28,562 nt of DNA, taken from assembly GCA_002496395.1 (NCBI GenBank), contig DAJQ01000019.1:54828-83389 (forward strand), in the 5' to 3' direction. The stretch is from Methanocorpusculaceae archaeon UBA456 (GTDB taxonomy: Archaea > Halobacteriota > Methanomicrobia > Methanomicrobiales > Methanocorpusculaceae). The notes beneath the pieces were generated by a model. It ran no database searches. It was given only the letters and a program-made list of their open reading frames with translations, and was not told the DNA's origin. The stretch's first letter is position 1; each line of letters starts with the position of its first letter. This document shows, piece by piece, positions 1-5,407 of the stretch. A program made the translations under genes and the position numbers.

Positions 1-1
1 T

Positions 2-463
2 GCCATTGCACGGTCGCTCCTCCATGACCCGACGATACTCGTCTATGACGAGGCGACGTCAGGGCTCGATCCGATGACCTCGCGGTTCATCACCGGGTTC
101 CTGCGAAAACTCCGTGATGACGGGAAGATGATCATCATCTCTGCCCATAATCTCTTCCAGGTGGAGGAGATATCTGACCAGGTTTTGATCCTCTCTGAAG
201 GGGAGAGGGTTGCGTTTGGCACGATGGATGAACTGAGGGAGGAGTTTGGATCACTGACCTACTTCATCCATTTCAGGATCGCCGATCCCTCGTCACTTTC
301 CGGACACCTGACCTTCTCGAAGGATGATGGAGGGTATGTATCGACTGCAAAAGATATCGATCAACTTAACGGGATTACGTCGCAGATTGATGCGGCAGGC
401 GGGAGTGTCGAGCGGATCGAATCACGGTACCCGAGCCTTGAAGAGATGCTGATGGCGGTGTGA
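2..463 (+). CDS. ABC transporter ATP-binding protein, C-terminal part (5' truncated)
   Basis: The frame is open from base 2 of the window, so the N-terminal half with the Walker A motif lies outside. What is seen: a Walker B/D-loop stretch (ILVYDEATSGLDP, bases 35-73), then the H-loop histidine in IISAHNLFQVEE, then LILSEGERVAFGTMDELRE, which is typical of the end of an ABC ATPase domain. About 75 further residues form a variable C-terminal tail. The family hydrolyses ATP at the inner membrane face to drive a partner permease; the DrrA/NatA-like exporter type fits this tail. No permease gene follows within the window, so the partner must be upstream or elsewhere. The substrate cannot be told. 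The gene stops with TGA at 461-463, and a GAAGAA/TTCTTC inverted repeat follows at once (464-481). Confidence 0.9.
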   Translation, partial: AIARSLLHDPTILVYDEATSGLDPMTSRFITGFLRKLRDDGKMIIISAHNLFQVEEISDQVLILSEGERVAFGTMDELREEFGSLTYFIHFRIADPSSLSGHLTFSKDDGGYVSTAKDIDQLNGITSQIDAAGGSVERIESRYPSLEEMLMAV

Positions 464-922
464 GAAGAATGGGGGTTCTTCTCCAATGTTCTGAAAGGGG
501 GTCTGCTATCCTGTATCAATTTTGCCAGAGAGACACAATCAGGATGAACAGACCACTCGTCCCTCCGGGAGGGCACCACCATCCCCCTTCGGTTCTCGGG
601 GTGGGCGGCCTTCGGCCACCGAACGGGGCTAATCGCCCCGCAGATAAGGATGATGGCGCTTCGCGCTTATGGTGTTGATCTGGATCTCAGTACATGAAGA
701 GAATCAATGGTTGACGCGCCCTACCCACCCCATTCGAAAAGAGGGACAAAAGCAGCCTGCAATCGCATCTGTATTATCTCATGCACCGCACCCCATGGGC
801 TTACCCTCGACCGGTGCGGCTGCCGGTGCTCCCGCGATTGCCCGGACCCCCATGCTATCCTTATGCCCCTTCAGGGGAAGGGGGGTAGGGAGGTTTGCCT
901 GAACGAGGAGTGTCACAGATCA

Positions 923-949
923 GCAGATGCATAACAGAAAGGCATCTGC
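923..949. repeat. perfect 8-bp inverted repeat
   Basis: GCAGATGC at 923-930 and GCATCTGC at 942-949 are perfect reverse complements separated by 11 bases. There is no T-run behind it on either strand, so a terminator is unlikely. It could be a protein-binding site or part of a structured RNA. No gene start lies close by. Confidence 0.45.
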
Positions 950-1081
950 CTGTAAGCGCTTGTTGTGAGAGTAACCTGCTGGGATTAGTGGTTGAATGAG
1001 GATTGACCCCTCGTCCCTCCGGAGTGGTACTGCAACGCTCGGGGAGGCAATTCCACTCCTTCGTGTCAAGCCAAAGCAGCA

Positions 1082-1234
1082 TGGAGATGATCTCATCGAA
1101 AACGATGTGATCCTCTTCTGGGGGATGAGCGGCGGGTTATCACCGGAGGAGAGGTGCTTGGAAGACTCTTCCGGGGAATCGTCCGCAATCCCGGAAATCC
1201 GGAAGCCCGGATACCAAAAGTGCAGGAGAAATGA
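1082..1234 (+). pseudogene. possible gene remnant with a frameshift
   Basis: Two adjacent frames look protein-like only when joined. The frame in phase with base 1236 reads DDLIENDVILFWG; after the G-run at 1120-1124 the neighbouring frame reads DERRVITGGEVLGRLFRGIV and continues to a TGA at 1232-1234, four to five bases before the RHH gene start. A one-base change in the G-run would join them. No family is recognised. The link to the RHH gene by spacing suggests a former two-gene unit. It could equally be chance; confidence is low. Confidence 0.2.
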
Positions 1235-1235
1235 G

Positions 1236-1523
1236 ATGAGAAATATAGATCAAAATAACGATAAAAAGAAGATTTGCCAGCTTCCGAAGCGGATGAGAAA
1301 ACAGATCACGTTAACGATCGATCCTGATCATCATGCATTCATCAGGAATACAGGTATGAACGCCTCCCGATTCTTCGACAGTGCGATATCAGCGCTTCGA
1401 TCAAATACAGAACACAAAACGATCCTAATTGCCCTGAATTTAGGCTTAGAATCCGAAAAGAAAGCGGGCCTGAAGGGATTTGAACCCCTGACCGACGGAT
1501 TAAGAGTCCGTCGCTATTCCTGA
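1236..1523 (+). CDS. small ribbon-helix-helix-like protein whose 3' end is antisense to tRNA-Lys
   Basis: A 95-residue frame. The start ATG at 1236 is chosen because AGGAG at 1224-1228 lies seven bases upstream. Residues about 22-57 fit a ribbon-helix-helix DNA-binding fold: a short strand (KQITLTID), a helix (PDHHAFIRNTG), a turn (MNAS) and a second helix (RFFDSAISALRS). Such proteins are dimeric repressors, often antitoxins or plasmid/virus regulators. The last 19 residues, from base 1464 on, are read from the complement of tRNA-Lys and include the GFEPLTDGLRVRR type of string that commonly appears when a frame crosses antisense tRNA. The native stop may therefore have been lost. No toxin gene is visible. 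Fold assignment is from pattern only. Confidence 0.55.
   Translation: MRNIDQNNDKKKICQLPKRMRKQITLTIDPDHHAFIRNTGMNASRFFDSAISALRSNTEHKTILIALNLGLESEKKAGLKGFEPLTDGLRVRRYS
1451..1464 (-). terminator. T-rich terminator of tRNA-Lys
   Basis: On the minus strand the bases just after the discriminator read CTTTCTTTTC, a pyrimidine/T-rich stretch of the kind that ends archaeal transcripts. It lies inside the RHH frame on the other strand. Confidence 0.5.
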
Positions 1524-1538
1524 CTAAGCCACAGGCCC
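1465..1538 (-). tRNA. tRNA-Lys(CUU)
   Basis: Read on the minus strand, 74 bases fold into a full cloverleaf: acceptor GGGCCTG/CAGGCCC, D arm GCTTAGTCAGGAATAGC, anticodon stem ACGGA/TCCGT with loop CTCTTAA, a five-base variable loop (CGGTC), and T arm AGGGG-TTCAAAT-CCCTT. The anticodon CTT corresponds to plus-strand 1502-1504, giving tRNA-Lys. The discriminator base is G, as usual for archaeal tRNA-Lys. The 3' CCA is not encoded, since the next three bases read CTT, so it must be added by the CCA-adding enzyme. No intron is seen. The 3' half is overlapped in antisense by the RHH reading frame. Confidence 0.97.
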
Positions 1539-1570
1539 AGCGCTTTGACCTAATACCGTTATAGCCAGAA

Positions 1571-1580
1571 CTATTTATGC
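1571..1580 (-). promoter_or_regulatory. TATA box of tRNA-Lys (possibly shared with the divergent gene)
   Basis: The minus strand reads GCATAAATAG, centred about 37 bases upstream of the tRNA 5' end, which fits an archaeal TATA box with a short leader. The same A/T-rich segment read on the plus strand (TATTTATG, 1572-1579) is about 70 bases before the RCK-DHH start and could also serve that gene. Confidence 0.5.
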
Positions 1581-1606
1581 TTTATGAAAATACCCTCAAC
1601 CGCCCT

Positions 1607-1632
1607 CTCCAATCACCATTATAATATTGGAG
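1607..1632 (+). promoter_or_regulatory. inverted repeat in the leader that can hide the Shine-Dalgarno
   Basis: CTCCAAT (1607-1613) and ATTGGAG (1626-1632) are a perfect 7-bp inverted repeat with a 12-base loop; a U-G pair can extend it. The 3' arm contains most of the GGAGGT ribosome binding site (1629-1634) of the RCK-DHH gene. If transcription starts before about 1606, as the TATA-like sequence at 1572-1579 suggests, the mRNA leader could fold and block ribosome entry. As DNA it could instead be an operator. Confidence 0.4.
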
Positions 1633-1647
1633 GTACCAGAGTACGGT

Positions 1648-3120
1648 ATGGCTGATGGTGGAAAGAGTGACCCAAAACCAATAGTCCGATATATGGTATT
1701 TGGGTGCGGGAGCATCGGCTACAATGTCATAGAGGAACTCCTCAAAGAAACCGATAATATCGTTGTTGTCGACTCTGACGAAAAAAGGGTCGAGGACTTA
1801 AAAGACCATAAATATCAGGCAATAGCCCATGACATAGCAGACCCGGACCTCTTCCGGGACCTCCCCATTCCTGAGATCATCTTCGTCCTCTCAAGCAATA
1901 AGGAGGCAAACCTGGCCGCGGTCGGACTGGCGAAGAAATGCCATCCGCAGGCATTCTGTATAGCGCGAGCAGTGGATCTCTTCTCTGTCGACAAGCTCGT
2001 TGAGGAGGGGGCGGATGTGGTGCTCTATCCCCAGCAGGTGGTTGCAAAATCGGCCGTCAACCACATGAAGCGGCTGATTGCCGCACGGAGCGCACAACAA
2101 CTCTATTCGCATCTTGAAGGAATGACCGGAACACTCGGCATCATCACGCACCGAAACCCAGATCCGGATGCAATATCCAGTGCCATGGCACTCTGTGCCA
2201 TCGCCCAGGGCGCAACAAAAGGCGAGCTGAAATGCACGATTCTCTTTGACGGCAATGTCGGGCACCAGGAAAATCGCGCATTTGTTAATCTCCTTGAGAT
2301 CCAGATGGAGCGGATCACCCCAGAAAAGCTGAAGGAGTGCACGCACCTTGCTCTGGTCGATTGCGCCGCACCCGGTGTGAATAACGATCTCGATCCCGGA
2401 CTTGCAGTCGACATCATCATTGACCACCACAGCTCAGATGGCGTTGAACTGAAGAACAAACCGAAGTTCATGGATATCCGCCCAGAAAGCGGTGCTACTG
2501 CAAGCATCTTTGCCCAGTACCTCCAGGAACTCGACATCAACGTGGATACAAAGATTGCAACAGCACTCTATTATGGCATACGGGCAGATACCCGCGAGTT
2601 CCGTCGTGGCGTCACCTCAAATGACCTCTATAATGCCGCATATCTCCTTCCTCTCTCGGACGCAGATCTCCTCGAGAAGATCATGTCCCCTTCATATTCG
2701 CAGGAGACGATCGATGTGATGGGGAATGCAATCAAAAGCCGCAAAATAAAGAATGGATTTCTCTTTGCAAATGTCGGCTATCTACGAAATCGTGATGCCA
2801 TCCCCCAGGCAGCAGATATGCTCGTCAACCTCGAAGGTGTGACAACTGCCCTCGTCTACGGCATCACCGATCAGCAGATCACCATATCAGCCCGGAACAA
2901 GGATATCCGGGTGCATATCGGAAATGTCCTCAAAGAGGCATTCGGTGATTTCGGGGATGCAGGGGGGCACGGCACAATGGGTGCTGCGAGCATCCCCCTC
3001 AACTACTTCTCACTTGTCCGCGACAAGGAAGAACTCCTTGAGATGATCATCGATCCAATCCTCAACCTCTTCACCAAGATCGTCGGCATCGATGATAACG
3101 GGGATAAGAATGAGGTTTGA
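1648..3120 (+). CDS. RCK (TrkA-N)-DHH/DHHA1 phosphoesterase fusion
   Basis: A 490-residue cytoplasmic protein. An in-frame TTG lies at 1627, but GGAGGT sits at 1629-1634, so ATG 1648 is preferred although the 13-base spacing is long. Residues 13-140 form a Rossmann-type RCK/TrkA-N nucleotide-binding domain with G19-C-G-S-I-G24 and acidic VVVDSD at 40-44. Residues about 162-480 form a DHH phosphoesterase: HRNPDPD (168-174), LALVDCA (235-240), the signature D259-H-H261, RADTREF (312-318), and the DHHA1 GGHGTMGAA (439-447). All metal-ligand motifs are present, so it should be an active Mn-dependent phosphodiesterase or phosphatase, acting on nano-RNA, cyclic dinucleotide or a similar substrate. 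The RCK part suggests control by NAD(H) or a nucleotide. The substrate is unknown. Its end overlaps mptE by 11 bases. Confidence 0.88.
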   Translation: MADGGKSDPKPIVRYMVFGCGSIGYNVIEELLKETDNIVVVDSDEKRVEDLKDHKYQAIAHDIADPDLFRDLPIPEIIFVLSSNKEANLAAVGLAKKCHPQAFCIARAVDLFSVDKLVEEGADVVLYPQQVVAKSAVNHMKRLIAARSAQQLYSHLEGMTGTLGIITHRNPDPDAISSAMALCAIAQGATKGELKCTILFDGNVGHQENRAFVNLLEIQMERITPEKLKECTHLALVDCAAPGVNNDLDPGLAVDIIIDHHSSDGVELKNKPKFMDIRPESGATASIFAQYLQELDINVDTKIATALYYGIRADTREFRRGVTSNDLYNAAYLLPLSDADLLEKIMSPSYSQETIDVMGNAIKSRKIKNGFLFANVGYLRNRDAIPQAADMLVNLEGVTTALVYGITDQQITISARNKDIRVHIGNVLKEAFGDFGDAGGHGTMGAASIPLNYFSLVRDKEELLEMIIDPILNLFTKIVGIDDNGDKNEV

Positions 3121-3730
3121 AGAATGGGAACCTCACTATACTGAGATTCTTGACTATTTTGGTTTTGATCGCGTGGCTGATGAGGAGGCTGGAGCCCTGC
3201 TCGCAGAGATCCTCCCGCGTGATGATATCGGAGCACTTAAATCCCTCATTTCTGGAAAAAAAGTTACCATCTGCGGCAATGCACCGTGCTTAGCATCCGA
3301 GCTCGACAGAATAGAGGGAGTGGTCATCGCAGCAGATGCAGCAGCACTTGTTTTGTATAATGCAGGTATTCTCCCGGATGCCATCTTCACCGATCTGGAC
3401 GGGGCAGATGATTCCTTCATCACCATGAATGAAGGGAAGGCAATTATTGCAGTCCATGCCCATGGCGACAACATGCCACTCCTCCGGAGATGGGTGCCAC
3501 GGTTTCCGGGGAAACTGATCGGAACAACCCAGGCAGCACCGCTTCCGCATATACACAACTTCGGCGGGTTCACCGATGGAGACCGCCCCGCCTTTGCAGC
3601 AGATGCGCTAGGAGCAACAGACCTGAACTTCATCGGTTTTGACCTCTCTGACACCTCAGTCGATCCGATGAAGAGAGGAAAACTCTTCTGGGCACGCCGG
3701 CTCATCGGCATGATCGGCTATGACCTCTGA
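3110..3730 (+). CDS. mptE: 6-hydroxymethyl-7,8-dihydropterin pyrophosphokinase, MptE type (DUF115)
   Basis: A 206-residue protein. ATG 3110 (MRFEEWEPHY) is preferred to an in-frame ATG at 3092 because MptE proteins begin near this FEEW motif. The family transfers pyrophosphate from ATP to 6-hydroxymethyl-dihydropterin in tetrahydromethanopterin synthesis, the C1 carrier of methanogenesis. Seen here: VTICGNAPCL (52-61), the hallmark IFTDLDG (92-98), VHAHGDNMP (115-123), and a C-terminal GTTQAAPLP with HNFGGFTDGDR. Length is normal for the family. It overlaps the preceding DHH gene by 11 bases and the following radical SAM gene by 11, so the three are translationally coupled. Its presence is one of the stronger pointers to a methanogen or relative. 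Confidence 0.9.
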   Translation: MRFEEWEPHYTEILDYFGFDRVADEEAGALLAEILPRDDIGALKSLISGKKVTICGNAPCLASELDRIEGVVIAADAAALVLYNAGILPDAIFTDLDGADDSFITMNEGKAIIAVHAHGDNMPLLRRWVPRFPGKLIGTTQAAPLPHIHNFGGFTDGDRPAFAADALGATDLNFIGFDLSDTSVDPMKRGKLFWARRLIGMIGYDL

Positions 3731-5369
3731 CGCTCTTATCATCGACGGGTATGTGGACGAGCCCGCCTGTCTCGGTGTCCCCCCATACATATCACCCTAT
3801 ATCCGGACAACAGCAGGCGTTCTTATTGAAGCAGGGTACCGGGTGCGCTATACCACAATCGATCAGATCAGATCCACACCCCATGAACTCCAGGCACTCA
3901 GATCGATCCCCCTTGTCGTGGTGATCGCCGGCCAGACCGTTCCCGGCAAGTACCTTGCCGGAACACCCGCTACATTGACAGAACTGCGGCAGATCGGATC
4001 ACTCTTTGAGAGGAGCAGGCTTCTCCTCGGGGGACCGATCAATTACGGCATCTCGCCCGGTGGAGGCAGGAAGGGAGTGAAAGAGCCGATGCCGGGATAT
4101 ACTGCATTGCTCACCGGCGATCCGGCGACAGCCCTACACCGGTTCCTTTCAGGTGAAGAGCCGCATGGGGTGGAGGACTATGAAGAGAGCGGGCGATGGA
4201 GTGTCCTTGGAGCAGGAATTGTCCGTGATCATCCCCATTTCCCATACATCATGCTCGAGCTTGAGACGGCGAAAGGGTGCGCCCGGGCCGATACCGGCGG
4301 GTGTTCCTTCTGCACCGAACCCTTCCACGGCAGCCCCAGGTACCGGTCAGTTCACCTTATCGAAGAAGAAGTGTCAGCCCTTTATGCCAATGGAGCCCGT
4401 CATTTCCGGATCGGCCGCCAGCCCGATCTGCTGGCATATGGAAGTTCCGGGGGTGAATTTCCACGCCCTGATCCCGACAAAATCCGGGATCTCTTCACGG
4501 CGATCCGGCAGGCAGCCCCGGCTCTCGCAACCCTTCATATCGATAATATGAATCCCGGGATGATCGCCCGGCATGAGGATGCCGCCCGCGAAGCCCTCGC
4601 GGCAATAGTTGAACTTCATACATCAGGAGATATCGCCGCATTCGGGATGGAAACAGCAGATCCTGAAGTGATTGCGGCAAACAACCTCAAGGTAACGCCT
4701 GATCAGATGATGGATGCGATCAGAATCGTCAACGAAGTCGGAGGTATCCGGGACAAAAATGGCGTCCCCCACCTCCTTCCGGGTTTAAACTTCGTCTGCG
4801 GACTCTTCGGTGAGACCAAAGAGACCTACCAGCTCAACCAGTCCTTCCTCGAAGACCTCATCAGATCAGAACTCCTGGTCCGCCGGGTGAATATCAGGCA
4901 GCTGATGCCATTTGAAGGAACACGGGCATATGATGAAAATACCCTCGATCACCATCACAGCCAGTTCCGGTCTTTCAAGGAGTGGACACGGAAACATTTC
5001 GATCCCGTTATGCTTGCCCGTGTCTTTCCGATCGGCACCATCCTGAGAGGAGCAGTCATTGAGATCTCAGGCAGAACCTCATTTGCCCGCCAGATGGGAA
5101 CATACCCGATCCTGATCGGCCTCCCCCTTGAACTGAAGAGGCGAAGCCTCGTTGATACAGCCGTTGTCGGGTACGGGAGCCGATCTCTCACCGCCCTTCC
5201 CCATCCGGTTCCGGTCAATCGGCTCCCGGCATCTGCTCTGAAAGCACTTCCCGACATCGGGAAGAAGACTGCTGCCACCATCCTTGCAAAACGCCCGTTT
5301 AACGATCAGAAGGAATGGGAGAAGGTGACCGGCGGAACCAGGATCGACCACCTGATCACCTTCTCGTGA
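3720..5369 (+). CDS. radical SAM protein with C-terminal helix-hairpin-helix (COG1031-like)
   Basis: A 549-residue protein. Residues 1-160 resemble a B12-binding-like or Rossmann N-terminal domain (ALIIDGYVDEP, then VVVIAGQTVPG and LLLGGPINYG). The radical SAM cluster motif is C187-x7-C195-x2-C198, a spacing that differs from the usual Cx3Cx2C but is kept in this archaeal family. FGMETADPEVIAANNLKVTP is a typical later radical SAM strand. A TRAM-like stretch (about 440-470) precedes a C-terminal helix-hairpin-helix (LKALPDIGKKTAATILAKRP, about 499-518), which usually binds nucleic acid. The reaction is unknown. It overlaps mptE by 11 bases, so a role in cofactor or RNA modification is possible, but that is inference from context. 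Confidence 0.82.
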   Translation: MTSDALIIDGYVDEPACLGVPPYISPYIRTTAGVLIEAGYRVRYTTIDQIRSTPHELQALRSIPLVVVIAGQTVPGKYLAGTPATLTELRQIGSLFERSRLLLGGPINYGISPGGGRKGVKEPMPGYTALLTGDPATALHRFLSGEEPHGVEDYEESGRWSVLGAGIVRDHPHFPYIMLELETAKGCARADTGGCSFCTEPFHGSPRYRSVHLIEEEVSALYANGARHFRIGRQPDLLAYGSSGGEFPRPDPDKIRDLFTAIRQAAPALATLHIDNMNPGMIARHEDAAREALAAIVELHTSGDIAAFGMETADPEVIAANNLKVTPDQMMDAIRIVNEVGGIRDKNGVPHLLPGLNFVCGLFGETKETYQLNQSFLEDLIRSELLVRRVNIRQLMPFEGTRAYDENTLDHHHSQFRSFKEWTRKHFDPVMLARVFPIGTILRGAVIEISGRTSFARQMGTYPILIGLPLELKRRSLVDTAVVGYGSRSLTALPHPVPVNRLPASALKALPDIGKKTAATILAKRPFNDQKEWEKVTGGTRIDHLITFS

Positions 5370-5378
5370 TCGCAAGGT

Positions 5379-5386
5379 GCATAAAT
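5379..5386 (+). promoter_or_regulatory. TATA box of the P-type ATPase gene
   Basis: GCATAAAT at 5379-5386 lies about 25 bases before the ATG at 5408, just after the stop of the radical SAM gene. This predicts a leaderless or very short-leader transcript, in keeping with the absence of a good Shine-Dalgarno there. Confidence 0.5.
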
Positions 5387-5407
5387 CCGGACAAACAAGT
5401 AGGGTAT

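Larger units (their letters stand above)
464..1235. other. gene-poor spacer with short GC-rich hairpins
   Basis: No frame here looks like a real gene: the open frames are short, lack good ribosome binding sites and are rich in Pro, Arg, Ser and His as in non-coding GC-rich DNA. Inverted repeats stand out: GAAGAA/TTCTTC (464-481), CCCTC-CGG-GAGGG (561-573), GGCC-TTC-GGCC (607-617), CGGGGC/GCCCCG (624-640), GCGC-TTC-GCGC (656-666), CCCC-TTCA-GGGG (866-877) and GCAGATGC/GCATCTGC with an 11-base spacer (923-949). The 13-mer CTCGTCCCTCCGG occurs twice (556-568 and 1010-1022). The end (about 1082-1234) may hold a broken gene, listed separately. I cannot tell whether this is a decayed element, a structured RNA locus or simple spacer. 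Confidence 0.6.

Noticed and set aside
866..877. CCCTTCAGG shared between 867-875 (plus) and the 3' end of tRNA-Lys, as an attachment-site duplicate
   Set aside because: Only nine bases match, they form part of a palindrome, and the extent is too short for a tRNA att site.
669..934. short plus-strand frames in the spacer (669-902 and 707-934)
   Set aside because: No ribosome binding site and low-complexity Pro/Arg/Cys composition; they overlap hairpins.
464..1464. toxin-antitoxin system around the RHH gene
   Set aside because: No toxin-like protein (RelE, VapC, HicA or similar) could be read on either strand next to it.
1618..1628. TTATAATATT as TATA box of the RCK-DHH gene
   Set aside because: It ends only about 20 bases before the ATG and overlaps the ribosome binding site, so transcription would start at or inside the gene; the box at 1572-1579 fits better.
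3154..3711. 185-residue minus-strand frame opposite mptE
   Set aside because: mptE has its family motifs in the plus strand; the antisense frame is its shadow.
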